64,000 bases of DNA from Treponema rectale (GCF_014202035.1 NZ_JACHFR010000003.1:1-64000); one strand, 5' to 3'; shown: positions 33,620-43,297, counted from the stretch's first letter. The notes: generated by a model not told the origin, from the sequence alone. Numbers and translations are program-made.

Positions 33620-36190
33620 CTATTCCAGTTCAACATAAGTTTTTCCTGTTCCTCCTGCTTCCGGCAGTGCAAAAGAAAAGTTTTTTACGCCGGGATAATT
33701 TGAAAGCAGGTCGTGTACAGCCTGCTGGAGTATGCCGTTTCCTTTTCCGTGAATTATTGAAAAGTTTTTGAAACTGTAAATGGCGCACAGGTCCAGCTGT
33801 TTTTTCAGGGCACGGATTGCTTCCTCATATCTCATTCCCAGAAGCCTGAGTTCAAATTTAGGCGTTTCTTCTGCTGAACTTTCTTCTTTTTCCAGAACAT
33901 AATCTGCTTTTGCAGTAAAAGTATTTTTTGAGACATTTGCAGGAATTATAAACTGCTCTTTTACGTTCATTTTCAGTGAACCGAACTGAACGCTCCAGGT
34001 ATCAGAATTTATCTTCCGTATTAAAGTTCCCCGTCGTTTTTCACGGCCGGTAATAACTTCCGTTCCTTCCTCAAGCATTATTGTTTTATGTTCAGGAAGT
34101 TTTTTCTTTTTTTCCGGGACGTCGTATATATGGACGGCAGCATTTTTAAGTGCTTCTTTATTGGAGATTTTTTCTTTCGTTTTTTTGCTTGAGGAATGTG
34201 CACCTTTCAGTTTTGACAGGCGTATTCCGTTCTGTGAAATCTGTTCTTCTTCTTTTTCTGCCTGAACTTTTTCTGCAGCAAGGCGTTCATTCTGAAGCTG
34301 AATGTTTTTTTCCTGAACTGTTATTTCTTCGTTGAGTTCAGAAATAAAATCTTTTACGCCGAGAGTTTTTTCTCTGGTGATTTCTCCTTCCCTGAGTTCC
34401 CGTACGAGATTTTCAAGACGGCTTCGTGTCTGTTTTACAAAATCACTGTTCTGGGAACGCTCTCTTTTTTGAATGTCAATTTCCCTTTCAAGAAGATTGT
34501 TTTCCCGGTTGTGAAGCTTGTGGCTTTTAATGAGAAGTTCAGAATTCTTTTTGTTCTCTTCCCTGATAAGTTCATCAAGTTCTTCATGTTTTGCAGTCAG
34601 ACCTTTTATAAGGCTTGAGACATCTGACTGCTGGGTTGAAATATAGTTTTTTGCCCTGTCGATTATGTGCCGGTCCAGTCCTGCATTCTGCGCAATGTCA
34701 ATGGCGTGGCTTTCTCCGGGAACTCCCATAAGGAGCCTGTATGTAGGACGGAGACTGTCGGGATTAAATTCAACGCTGGCGTTGATGCAGCGGGGATTTG
34801 TATAGCCGTAATTTTTAAGTACACCGTGATGAGTTGTTGCTATTACAAAAGCATTCTTTTCTATAAGGGTGTCAAGTACAGCCATTGCAATTGCAGAACC
34901 TTCCTGTGGATCGGTGCCGCTTCCAAGTTCATCAAGAAGTACGAGAGAGTTTTCGTCTGCGTGTTCTGTCATCTCTGCCATTTTTTTCATATGGGCTGAG
35001 AAGGTACTTAGGGATTCATCGATGGACTGTTCATCACCTATGTCTGCAAAAACAGAATTAAAAAGAGGAAGCCGTGTTCCCTCTGCTGCCGGAAGTGGAA
35101 AGCCTGCCTGATTCAATAGAGAAAAAAGTGCAATGGTTTTTAAGGTAACTGTTTTTCCTCCGGTGTTGGGACCTGTTATGATGAGGACCCTTTTTCCTCC
35201 CATAAAGTTTATGTCTACGGGAACTGCTTTTTCTTTTAGAAGGGGGTGCCTTGCTCCTGCAATGCGCGGAGGTTCTTTTGTCATGTCACATTCTTCTGCA
35301 AAGATTCCGGAAGTTTTTATCAGCTGTTTTCCTGCTGCAAGGGTTGAATCCAGAAAAATCATTTTTTCAAAACACTGAACGAATTCATTTTTATACGGAG
35401 AGATTTTTGCAGTGAGTTCTTTAAATATGAGTCGCAGTTGAGTTTCAAGATTAAATTCTTCCTGAACCAGTGCGTTACCGGCCTGAACTGCTTCATCCGG
35501 TTCTATGTAGACGGTTTGTCCTGAGGCGCTTACTTCATGAATTATACCTTTTATCTGATTCCGGCAGTTTGCTTTTACGGCAATGAGTTCCCTTCCTGCC
35601 TTAAAGGCCGGGACTTGTGACTGAAGTGCCTGAGAAAAAACAGAGTCTGATGTATATTTTTTTATTGCAGCTTCAATTTCTTTTTTTAAAGCAGCGATTT
35701 TATTTTTTATTTCCCGGATTTGTGGAAGATCTTTTACAGTTCCGTCCTGATTAAGTATTCTGAAAATTTCATCCTCAGGATTTTTTAGTGAAGGCATTTC
35801 CTGTACGGTTTTTAAAAGTTCCGGAAGTTCAAATTCCAGTGAGGCAGAGGTTATTGAATCCGTGGCTTTTTTACAGGAAAGGGCAAACAGTCCCAGTGCA
35901 TAAAGCTGGTCCTGAAGCAGCTGTGCACCTTCCGTATCAAGCTGACTGAATAAATCATTAATCTGAGGCCAGGGCATTATTGCTGCCGGACGGGTTGACG
36001 ATAAATAGACGGCCCATTCCTTTCCTGCTTTTTTTAATTTTCTGATTGTCTTTAAGTCAGTACAGGGTTCTCTTTGAAGCAGCGCTTCCTGTGTTTCTTC
36101 ACTGACTGCATTTAATGCAATTTCATCTCTGACACGATAGAAGTCAAGTTCCCGTGCAATCTGTCCGCTTAAGAAATTCTGTTCACTCAT
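33620..36190 (-). CDS. mutS2: MutS2 family ATPase with C-terminal Smr domain
   Basis: An 856-residue protein lacking the MutS mismatch-recognition domain. The ATPase carries Walker A GPNTGGKTVTLKT (340-347), Walker B LVLLDELGSGTDP and the signature region STFSAHMKKMAEM. A long coiled coil (about 510-660) precedes a KOW-like linker and the C-terminal Smr domain with IIHGKGNGIL. The Smr LDLR/LDLH motif is replaced by LRLLG, losing the conserved Asp. MutS2 proteins act in recombination control or ribosome rescue depending on species. The gene is the last of a minus-strand run with gph and a metal transporter, separated by 3 bp from gph. Confidence 0.92.
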   Translation of the reverse strand: MSEQNFLSGQIARELDFYRVRDEIALNAVSEETQEALLQREPCTDLKTIRKLKKAGKEWAVYLSSTRPAAIMPWPQINDLFSQLDTEGAQLLQDQLYALGLFALSCKKATDSITSASLEFELPELLKTVQEMPSLKNPEDEIFRILNQDGTVKDLPQIREIKNKIAALKKEIEAAIKKYTSDSVFSQALQSQVPAFKAGRELIAVKANCRNQIKGIIHEVSASGQTVYIEPDEAVQAGNALVQEEFNLETQLRLIFKELTAKISPYKNEFVQCFEKMIFLDSTLAAGKQLIKTSGIFAEECDMTKEPPRIAGARHPLLKEKAVPVDINFMGGKRVLIITGPNTGGKTVTLKTIALFSLLNQAGFPLPAAEGTRLPLFNSVFADIGDEQSIDESLSTFSAHMKKMAEMTEHADENSLVLLDELGSGTDPQEGSAIAMAVLDTLIEKNAFVIATTHHGVLKNYGYTNPRCINASVEFNPDSLRPTYRLLMGVPGESHAIDIAQNAGLDRHIIDRAKNYISTQQSDVSSLIKGLTAKHEELDELIREENKKNSELLIKSHKLHNRENNLLEREIDIQKRERSQNSDFVKQTRSRLENLVRELREGEITREKTLGVKDFISELNEEITVQEKNIQLQNERLAAEKVQAEKEEEQISQNGIRLSKLKGAHSSSKKTKEKISNKEALKNAAVHIYDVPEKKKKLPEHKTIMLEEGTEVITGREKRRGTLIRKINSDTWSVQFGSLKMNVKEQFIIPANVSKNTFTAKADYVLEKEESSAEETPKFELRLLGMRYEEAIRALKKQLDLCAIYSFKNFSIIHGKGNGILQQAVHDLLSNYPGVKNFSFALPEAGGTGKTYVELE

Positions 36191-36193
36191 AGA

Positions 36194-36850
36194 TTAATAT
36201 TCCAGAAATTGAAGTAACTGATCCGGTCTGTCGATGATGGTTCCGGCGTTATGTTCCATGAGAAAATCCCTGCTCCTGAATCCCCAGCTTACGCTTATAC
36301 ATTTTATTCCGGCATTACCGGCTGTTTCTATGTCTACGTCTGAGTCACCTGCATAAATGCATTCGTCTTTTTTGAATCCCAGGTTTTTAATGACTTTAAG
36401 CAGACTGTCCGGTGCAGGTTTTCTTTTTACTCCTTCACATTCTCCGATGCAGAGTTCCGGATTCATAAAGTCTTTGAAAAATATTTTTGAGAGGGCTTTT
36501 ACCTGTGCATCAGGTTTGTTGGAAACAATTGCCGTCAGAATGTTTTTCTTTTTAAGGTCTTCAAGCATTTGCAGTATTCCGTCATAAGGCTTAGTTTTTA
36601 CGAGGGAGTGAGAAGCGTAATAAGCGCGCAGATCACTCAGTGTTTTTTCGTAAAGGGGATTTTCTTTTCCGTCAGGCAGAGCCCTCTGTGCAAGAAGTCC
36701 CAGTCCGTTTCCGACAAATAATCTTACTTCATCTATAGTTCGTTCCGGGTACCCGTTTTCTCTGAGTGCATGGTTTATGCTGGCGGCAAGATCTTCCAGT
36801 GTGTTGAGGAGAGTTCCGTCCAGATCAAAAATTACAGCTTTTGTTTTCAT
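36194..36850 (-). CDS. gph: HAD-family hydrolase, phosphoglycolate phosphatase-like
   Basis: A 218-residue HAD phosphatase of subclass I. Motif I is DLDGTLLNT with the nucleophilic Asp. The helical cap covers about residues 15-80, and motif II lies in TAIVSNKP. The motif III Lys is in KRKPAPDSL and motif IV is YAGDSDVDIETA. The similarity is to Gph, which clears 2-phosphoglycolate from DNA repair, but HAD substrates cannot be assigned safely. It lies between the metal permease and mutS2, with short spacers, so one transcript is likely. Confidence 0.82.
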   Translation of the reverse strand: MKTKAVIFDLDGTLLNTLEDLAASINHALRENGYPERTIDEVRLFVGNGLGLLAQRALPDGKENPLYEKTLSDLRAYYASHSLVKTKPYDGILQMLEDLKKKNILTAIVSNKPDAQVKALSKIFFKDFMNPELCIGECEGVKRKPAPDSLLKVIKNLGFKKDECIYAGDSDVDIETAGNAGIKCISVSWGFRSRDFLMEHNAGTIIDRPDQLLQFLEY

Positions 36851-36855
36851 GATGT

Positions 36856-37695
36856 TCAGCCCGCCTTTTTTCTGAATGCCAGACAGAAAATGAATATTAC
36901 TGTATTCACAAGAACAATGGTTGCTCCGCTGGCAGATTCAATGTAGTAGGAAAGGGAAAGTCCCGTAATGCCGCTGACTGTAGCCGCAAGAACTGACCAG
37001 CCCAGGTACTGCCGGGATGTCCTGCTTATCATTCTTGCTGAAGCTGCCGGAAGTACCAGCAGGCTGTTTATAACAAGAAGTCCGGTCCACCGTATGCTGA
37101 GGGTAACGATAACTGCGGTTACCAGGGCAAATATCTGTTCTATTATGAATGTTTTAATGCCACGGCTTTTTGCAAAGGTTGAGTGAAGCGATGTCAGAAG
37201 CATCTGGTTATAGAAAACGATCCATACTGCAATCAGTATTATTCCGGAAAACAGCAGCATGAGAATTTCAAATGGTTCTATGCTCAATATGTCTCCGGTC
37301 AGATATTTCTGATATTTTGCAAGACTTTTTCCCATGCTCAGAAGTACGATTCCCAGTGCAACAGAGGCAGAAGAAAAAACTCCGATGATTGTGTCAGCAG
37401 AAGCTTTTCCCTTTATTTTTACGGTTATGATGGCAAAGCCTAAAAGTATGGAAAAACCTATCATGGCAAAAGTAACGTCCCTCATTCCCAGAAGAACTCC
37501 CAGTGCAACTCCAGTCAGGGCAGAATGTCCGATTGCGTCACTGAAAAATGCCATTTTGTTGGAAACGACAAATGTTCCCAGCATGCCGAAAAGGGGACAT
37601 GCAATGAGTATTGCAAGAAATGCATTTTTCATGAAAGTCATTTCAAGCCATTCAAAGGGAAGTAAAATATGAATCAAGCTGTATATGTTTTCCAT
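36856..37695 (-). CDS. Metal-ion ABC transporter permease (ZnuB/TroC/MntB type)
   Basis: A 279-residue ABC-3 family permease with about eight hydrophobic segments. FFSDAIGHSALTGVALG and FVVSNKMAF are typical of Zn/Mn importers, as is the conserved RWTGLLVINSLLVLPAASAR near residue 200. The metal cannot be assigned: zinc and manganese importers share the fold. The binding-protein gene is absent here. It begins 18 bp after the ATPase gene and ends 5 bp before gph. Confidence 0.87.
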   Translation of the reverse strand: MENIYSLIHILLPFEWLEMTFMKNAFLAILIACPLFGMLGTFVVSNKMAFFSDAIGHSALTGVALGVLLGMRDVTFAMIGFSILLGFAIITVKIKGKASADTIIGVFSSASVALGIVLLSMGKSLAKYQKYLTGDILSIEPFEILMLLFSGIILIAVWIVFYNQMLLTSLHSTFAKSRGIKTFIIEQIFALVTAVIVTLSIRWTGLLVINSLLVLPAASARMISRTSRQYLGWSVLAATVSGITGLSLSYYIESASGATIVLVNTVIFIFCLAFRKKAG

Positions 37696-37713
37696 GTTAG
37701 TTTTACCTTCAAG

Positions 37714-38493
37714 CTAGAAATTTATTTTTCCGAATACTTCCGTAAAATCTTTCTGTGAATATATTTCTGCTACGGTTCCCACGGAAGCTTTTGAATTATT
37801 TATGAATACGACTCTGTCTGCATGCTTTGCTACAAGATCAAGATCATGACTTATAAGGAGAATCGTTATGTCGTAGTTATGTCTTATGTCTGAAACTATT
37901 TCGTAGAAATTCCTGAGTCCCACCCGGTCTACGCCGCTGACAGGTTCATCGAGAAGAAGAATGTCCGGCAGCGGGTTTACAGCCAGAGAAAGCATTACTC
38001 TCTGAAGTTCTCCTCCTGACAGATCACAGACTCTTCTGTTTATAAGATTTCCTGCATTTGTAGAGTTCAGTATGTCTGAAACTTTTGCCCTGTCTTTTTT
38101 TAAATGGGGAAACCATACAGGCTTTCTTGAAATGCAGCTCAGCACAAGGTCTTCAACACTGACCGGATTACCTGCTTCCACTGCAAGCGACTGAGGAACG
38201 TATCCGAAGCGGGGCTTTTTCATTGTAAGTGTCTTACTGAAATGGGAAAGAGAATTTTTTGACAGCTGGGGATTGTCACTTTCAAAAATGATGTTGCCGC
38301 TGTGTGGAATAACATCCAGCAGGGATTTTATGAATGTAGTTTTTCCTGCTCCGTTTCTTCCGATTATTGCGGTAAGTTCTCCGCAGTGAAGGTGGAGGTT
38401 GAGGTCGTTGAGAATGGTTTCATTCCCGGCCTTTACAGTCAGGTGTTCGATTCTCGTGCAGCAGACATGCTGCTTTCCTAAAATACAAGACAT
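37714..38493 (-). CDS. Metal-ion ABC transporter ATP-binding protein (ZnuC/TroB type)
   Basis: A 259-residue importer ATPase. Walker A is GRNGAGKTTF, the signature LSGGELQRVMLSLAV, Walker B ILLLDEPVSGVD, and the switch His lies in LISHDLDLV. Q-loop FGYVPQSLAVE is near residue 90. The ATG at 38493 is favoured over one 18 bp further up because the latter overlaps the -10 region. It is the first gene of a run to mutS2. Confidence 0.87.
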   Translation of the reverse strand: MSCILGKQHVCCTRIEHLTVKAGNETILNDLNLHLHCGELTAIIGRNGAGKTTFIKSLLDVIPHSGNIIFESDNPQLSKNSLSHFSKTLTMKKPRFGYVPQSLAVEAGNPVSVEDLVLSCISRKPVWFPHLKKDRAKVSDILNSTNAGNLINRRVCDLSGGELQRVMLSLAVNPLPDILLLDEPVSGVDRVGLRNFYEIVSDIRHNYDITILLISHDLDLVAKHADRVVFINNSKASVGTVAEIYSQKDFTEVFGKINF

Positions 38494-38500
38494 GGCACTA

Positions 38501-38517
38501 TAATAGTACAAAATGTA
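38501..38517 (-). promoter_or_regulatory. Candidate promoter and palindrome upstream of the metal transporter
   Basis: A TATTAT-type -10 (38506-38501, minus strand) is overlapped by the palindrome TACAAAATGTA (38507-38517). A metal-responsive repressor site at this position would block transcription. The motif is short and the call is tentative. Confidence 0.3.
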
Positions 38518-38583
38518 ATTTTTTAGTAGCGGTATGTAAAAAATCCTGTCTGTGTCTGGTATTATTAAAATATAGTAATTTTG

Positions 38584-38646
38584 GGTATATCTTTAATACC
38601 AGTTTTTTTGTAATGTTCTTACGTAATTTTATGAGTTTCGGCTCAT
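38584..38646 (+). promoter_or_regulatory. Two hairpins with T-tracts in the leader of the pyridoxal kinase gene
   Basis: GGTAT/ATACC (38584-38588 with 38596-38600) is followed by a T7 tract, and ATGAG/CTCAT (38631-38635 with 38642-38646) is followed by T5 and then the AGGAGG ribosome-binding site. Both stems are only 5 bp. They may be attenuators or chance structures. Confidence 0.3.
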
Positions 38647-38664
38647 TTTTCAGGAGGTCTTTTT

Positions 38665-39495
38665 ATGGATGACAGACTTTTAACGATTCAGGATATTTCC
38701 TGTGTAGGTCAATGTTCCCTTACCGTTGCACTTCCGGTTATTTCAGCCTGTGGCATTGAGACTGCAATTCTTCCCAGTTCGGTACTTTCAAATCATACGG
38801 CACCGGGATTTTCGGGATGGACTTTTACGGACTTAACACAGGACATGCCTGCAATACTTGACCGCTGGTTGAAGGAAAAAATTTCTTTTAACGCATTCTA
38901 TACAGGTTACGTAAGTAAAGCTCAGATTCCTTATATTCTTGAGATTATAAGTAAAACCCGCCGTGACGGTTCACTGGTAATTGTTGATCCGGTAATGGCA
39001 GATAACGGAAAAATGTATGCGGGCTTTGGTGAAGATTTTCCTGAGGAAATGAAAAAGCTTGTAAAGAATTCAGATGTCATTCTTCCGAATATTACGGAAG
39101 CTTCATTTCTTCTTGGGGTTCCTTATAAAACTGAATATGACAGGACTTACATCGAGGATATGCTTAAGGGACTTTATGCACTGGGAACAAAAAATGTAGT
39201 TCTTACAGGGGTTTCTTTTGAAGCTGATAAACTGGGAATTGCGTGCTATGACGGAAAAAAGATTGAGTATTATTTTACGGAAAAACTTCCTGTAAGCGTG
39301 CATGGAACCGGAGATGCTTATTCTTCTGCTTTTGCCGGAGCACTCCTGCGGGGAAAGAGTCTTCTTGAAAGTGCCTCAATTGCAGCAGACTTTGTAGTTG
39401 AATCAATTAAGAAAACTCAGGGAGATCCTGATCACTGGTATGGCGTAAAATTTGAAAAGGCTCTTCCTTATCTTATTTCACGTCTTGATAAATAA
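38665..39495 (+). CDS. pdxK: Pyridoxal/pyridoxamine kinase family protein
   Basis: A 276-residue ribokinase-superfamily kinase that makes pyridoxal or pyridoxamine 5'-phosphate with ATP. It begins with TIQDISCVGQCSLTVALP, typical of the PdxY/PdxK class, and has VDPVMADNGKMY, LPNITEASFLLG and the catalytic anion hole/Asp in VHGTGDAYSSAFAG. The ATG at 38665 follows AGGAGG. PLP need is obvious from LysA in the window. The PdxK versus PdxY distinction is not certain. Confidence 0.88.
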   Translation: MDDRLLTIQDISCVGQCSLTVALPVISACGIETAILPSSVLSNHTAPGFSGWTFTDLTQDMPAILDRWLKEKISFNAFYTGYVSKAQIPYILEIISKTRRDGSLVIVDPVMADNGKMYAGFGEDFPEEMKKLVKNSDVILPNITEASFLLGVPYKTEYDRTYIEDMLKGLYALGTKNVVLTGVSFEADKLGIACYDGKKIEYYFTEKLPVSVHGTGDAYSSAFAGALLRGKSLLESASIAADFVVESIKKTQGDPDHWYGVKFEKALPYLISRLDK

Positions 39496-39608
39496 GTTTT
39501 TATTGTTCAAATTCCGGGACATTTCTGAGAAGGTGACTATCAGGAATGTCCTTATCTCATAACATTTTATTTATTGTTACCTTTCTTTTCTTATGATAAT
39601 TTTAAATC

Positions 39609-41348
39609 ATGAATATCATCAAAAAACTTTTAAGCGGACTTGAACGAAAGTATATTGTTTGCTCCTGCCTTGCACCTTTGACGATGATAGGCGAGGTCCT
39701 TATGGAAACTGCCATTCCGTTAATGATGGCAAAAATCATTGATGTGGGAATTGCGCAGCGGAATATTTCTTATGTACTGGAAACCGGTCTTCTTATGGTT
39801 GCCATGTCGGTTGTCTCTCTTGGCTTTGGTGCTCTGGGAGCCAGGTTTGGTGCAGTGTCAGCTCTGGGGTTTTCCAGGAATTTACGGCGCAGGCTTTTTT
39901 CTAAAATCCAGACTTTTTCTTTTTCAAACATAGACAGGTTTTCAACTTCTTCCCTCATAACGAGGCTTACTACTGATGTAAATAATCTTCAGAATACATA
40001 TCAGATGCTTGTAAGAATATGTTTCCGTGCACCGTTCATGCTTATAAGCGGAATCATTCTGTCCTGTTTTATCAGCGTACGGCTTTCTGGAATTTTTTTA
40101 TTTTCTGTACCTGTGCTTGCAGTTTCTCTTGTTCTGATTGCAGTATGTGCCTATCCCCGTTTTAAGAAAATGCTTGAATGCTATGACAGCCTTAATCTTA
40201 CTGTTCAGGAAAACCTTACGGCGATACGTGTTGTAAAAAGTTTTGTGCGCCGGGATTATGAAAATATTAAGTTTGATTCTGCTGCGGAAAATGTACGTTC
40301 TTCTCAGATAAAAGCAGAAAGAATCGTAATCCTTAATGCTCCCATAATGCAGCTTGTTGTTTATTCCTGCATGATTGCAGCATTGTGGTTTGGCGGTAAT
40401 ATGATCGTAACCGGTCACTTAAAGACAGGACAGCTTGTAAGTTTTCTGACATACATCGGGCAGATTTTGATGAGCCTCATGATGCTGTCAATGATTTTTA
40501 TAACAATGGTTCTTTCCAGGGCCAGCGTTCAGAGGATTATAGAAATTCTTGATGAAGAACCTGATATTAAGAATCCTGTGGATACAGCAAAAACATATCA
40601 TAAAGTATGCTGCGGAACTGTAGATTTTAAGAATGTCAGTTTCAGTTATTCAAAGGATCTGTCAAAGGCTGTGCTTAATGATATTAACCTTCACATAGAA
40701 AGCGGACAGATGGTTGGAATTATAGGAGGAACCGGCTCTTCAAAGACGACACTGGTTTCTCTTATTTCCCGTCTGTATGATGCTTCCCGGGGAACTGTAA
40801 GCGTAGGTGGAATTGACGTCCGTAAGTATGACTTGAAAACTCTCCGGGACAGTGTTGCTGTCGTGCTTCAGAAGAATGTTCTTTTCAGCGGAACCATAAG
40901 GGAAAATCTGTGCTGGGGTAATGAAAATGCAGGTGACGAAGAAATCCGCCGGGCTTGTATTGCATCTGATGCAGATGAGTTTATAAGTTCCCTTCCTGAT
41001 TCATATGATACGGAACTGGGGCAGGGGGGAGTCAATCTTTCTGGAGGACAGAAACAGAGGCTTTGCATTGCGAGAGCTCTTCTGAAGAAACCTGCAGTTC
41101 TTATTCTTGATGACAGTACTTCTGCTGTTGATACAGCCACTGATGCCAGAATACGGAGTGCTTTAAGAAAAACTCTTCCTGATACGACAAAGATTATAAT
41201 TGCACAGCGGATCACGTCTGTTCAGGATGCAGACTTCATTATTGTAATGGACAACGGCCGCATAGACGGAACTGGAACTCACGGGCAGCTGCTTGCAGAA
41301 AATAAAATTTACCGTGAAGTTTATGAATCACAGCAGTCACAGAATTAA
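39609..41348 (+). CDS. ABC exporter half-transporter, degenerate-site subunit
   Basis: A 579-residue ABC exporter: a six-span membrane domain (about 1-310) fused to an ATPase (about 335-579). Walker A reads GGTGSSKTT, Ser replacing the Gly before Lys. The signature is canonical (LSGGQKQRL), and the residue after Walker B is Asp (LILDDST) instead of catalytic Glu. The switch His is Gln (IIAQRIT). These changes are typical of one subunit of a heterodimeric exporter that retains one catalytic site. It is followed 15 bp later by the second subunit. Cargo is unknown: drugs, peptides and lipids are all possible. Confidence 0.9.
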   Translation: MNIIKKLLSGLERKYIVCSCLAPLTMIGEVLMETAIPLMMAKIIDVGIAQRNISYVLETGLLMVAMSVVSLGFGALGARFGAVSALGFSRNLRRRLFSKIQTFSFSNIDRFSTSSLITRLTTDVNNLQNTYQMLVRICFRAPFMLISGIILSCFISVRLSGIFLFSVPVLAVSLVLIAVCAYPRFKKMLECYDSLNLTVQENLTAIRVVKSFVRRDYENIKFDSAAENVRSSQIKAERIVILNAPIMQLVVYSCMIAALWFGGNMIVTGHLKTGQLVSFLTYIGQILMSLMMLSMIFITMVLSRASVQRIIEILDEEPDIKNPVDTAKTYHKVCCGTVDFKNVSFSYSKDLSKAVLNDINLHIESGQMVGIIGGTGSSKTTLVSLISRLYDASRGTVSVGGIDVRKYDLKTLRDSVAVVLQKNVLFSGTIRENLCWGNENAGDEEIRRACIASDADEFISSLPDSYDTELGQGGVNLSGGQKQRLCIARALLKKPAVLILDDSTSAVDTATDARIRSALRKTLPDTTKIIIAQRITSVQDADFIIVMDNGRIDGTGTHGQLLAENKIYREVYESQQSQN

Positions 41349-41363
41349 ATACAGGAGAAAAAT

Positions 41364-43277
41364 ATGCCGCCGGTAAAAATGCGTGGTACAGGAAAACCTG
41401 AAAATACTTCAGGTACAGTCAGACGACTTTTTAAATACGCTTCTGACAGTAAGTTTCTTTTTATAATTGTTTTAATTTCCGTAATCTTCAGTGCAGGTGC
41501 TCAGGTAGCAGGAGATTCACTTTTAAAGCCTGCCGTAAATAACTATATCATTCCTCTTTATGAAAAGTTTTCTTCAGGGCAGAGTCTTTGTTTTAAGGAT
41601 TTTATTCCGTTTATAAAACTCATAATGATAATGTGCAGCATTTTTGCAGCAGGAGTTTTAGGAACCTGGGTTAATGCCCGGATTATGATTCATATTGCCA
41701 CAAAACTTCTCTTTAAGATAAGGACGGAACTTTTTCATAAAATGGAAACCCTTCCGCTGAAGTTTTATGATTTTACAGCTCATGGCAACATCATGTCCCT
41801 TTATACGAATGATATTGATACCTTGAGGGATATGCTCAGTCAGACAGTTCCCCAGCTTTTTTCAGGACTTCTTTCGGTGTCAGGGGTTTTTATAATGATG
41901 CTTACGGTAAGTCCCCTTCTGACTTTTATAATGGTTGTTACGGTTTTCTGCATGCTCATGATTGCAGGTGAAGTTGGAAAACGCAGTGCAAAAAGTTTCA
42001 GGCAGCAGCAGGAAAATATTGGAAAGCTTAACGGCTTTATAGAAGAAATGATAGAAGGACAGCGAGTCATAAAAGTATTTAACAGGGAAGGACATGCTGA
42101 AGCGGATTTTGCAAAACTTAATGATGCCCTGTGTGAAGCCGGAACGAGAGCCAATACTTACGGAAATCTTTTCGGTCCTGTTATGGGAAATCTCAGTCAT
42201 GTTCAGTATGCGGTTATTGCCATTACCGGTGCTTTTTTAGTGATAAAGGGAAAAATGGATCTGGGAAGCATTGCCGCTTTCCTTCAGTACACCAGAAGTT
42301 TTTCCAGACCGGTGTCCATGATGAGCCAGCAGTTTAACAGTATCCTTAATGCACTTGCCGGAGCGGAACGTATTTTTAAGGTAATAGATGAACCGGGTGA
42401 AAGGGATGATGGAACTGTAACTCTTGTAAATGCAGTTGAAACTTCACCTGCTGCAGATGCAGAAGGAAAATCTAAACTTGTGGAAAGTTTTGCCTTTACC
42501 GGTGAATGGGCATGGAAAAGTGATTCTCTTATACAGCTTAAGGGGGACGTGGAATTTAAGGACGTAAGTTTCAGTTATGTTCCTGAAAAGGAAATCCTTC
42601 ACGGAATAAACATTCATGCCAGACCGGGACAGAAAATTGCACTTGTAGGATCAACCGGTTCTGGAAAAACTACGGTAACCAATCTTCTTACCCGTTTCTA
42701 TGATATTGATGATGCAAAAGGTATGATTACTTATGACGGCATTCCATTGAAGCAGATTTCTAAAGATGCGCTGAGAAGTTCTCTTGGAATGGTTCTGCAG
42801 GACACACATCTTTTTACCGGTACGATTCGTGATAATATTCGTTATGGTAATCTTGAAGCTTCGGAAAAACAAATTATAGATGCTGCAAAACTTGCAAATG
42901 CCCATGAGTTTATCATTCATCTTGAAAAAGGTTATGATACAGTTATAAGCGGTGACGGCGGAAACTTAAGTCAGGGACAGAGACAGCTTCTTTCAATAGC
43001 ACGGGCTGCAGTGGCAGATCCTCCTGTTCTTATTCTTGATGAGGCAACTTCTTCCATCGATACAAGGACGGAACATCTTATTGAAATAGGAATGGACAGG
43101 CTTATGGAAGGCCGTACTGTTTTTGTAATAGCCCATCGTCTTTCTACAGTCCGCAATGCAGATGAAATAATTGTTCTTGAACATGGTACGGTTGTTGAAC
43201 GGGGAAATCATCAGGAACTTATGCAGATGCAGGGCAGGTATTATAATCTTTATACAGGAAAGTTTGAGCTGGACTGA
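41364..43277 (+). CDS. ABC exporter half-transporter, second subunit
   Basis: A 637-residue partner of the preceding ABC exporter. Six membrane spans (about 35-340) are followed by an insertion of ~70 residues (342-410) before the ATPase. Walker A is canonical (GSTGSGKTT), Walker B ends in catalytic Glu (LILDEAT) and the switch His is present (IAHRLS), but the signature is LSQGQ, not LSGGQ. Together with the first subunit this makes one consensus and one degenerate ATP site. AGGAG precedes the ATG. It runs directly into the RES-domain gene. Confidence 0.9.
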   Translation: MPPVKMRGTGKPENTSGTVRRLFKYASDSKFLFIIVLISVIFSAGAQVAGDSLLKPAVNNYIIPLYEKFSSGQSLCFKDFIPFIKLIMIMCSIFAAGVLGTWVNARIMIHIATKLLFKIRTELFHKMETLPLKFYDFTAHGNIMSLYTNDIDTLRDMLSQTVPQLFSGLLSVSGVFIMMLTVSPLLTFIMVVTVFCMLMIAGEVGKRSAKSFRQQQENIGKLNGFIEEMIEGQRVIKVFNREGHAEADFAKLNDALCEAGTRANTYGNLFGPVMGNLSHVQYAVIAITGAFLVIKGKMDLGSIAAFLQYTRSFSRPVSMMSQQFNSILNALAGAERIFKVIDEPGERDDGTVTLVNAVETSPAADAEGKSKLVESFAFTGEWAWKSDSLIQLKGDVEFKDVSFSYVPEKEILHGINIHARPGQKIALVGSTGSGKTTVTNLLTRFYDIDDAKGMITYDGIPLKQISKDALRSSLGMVLQDTHLFTGTIRDNIRYGNLEASEKQIIDAAKLANAHEFIIHLEKGYDTVISGDGGNLSQGQRQLLSIARAAVADPPVLILDEATSSIDTRTEHLIEIGMDRLMEGRTVFVIAHRLSTVRNADEIIVLEHGTVVERGNHQELMQMQGRYYNLYTGKFELD

Positions 43278-43297
43278 TGTTATGCTGAGGAGAAAAA

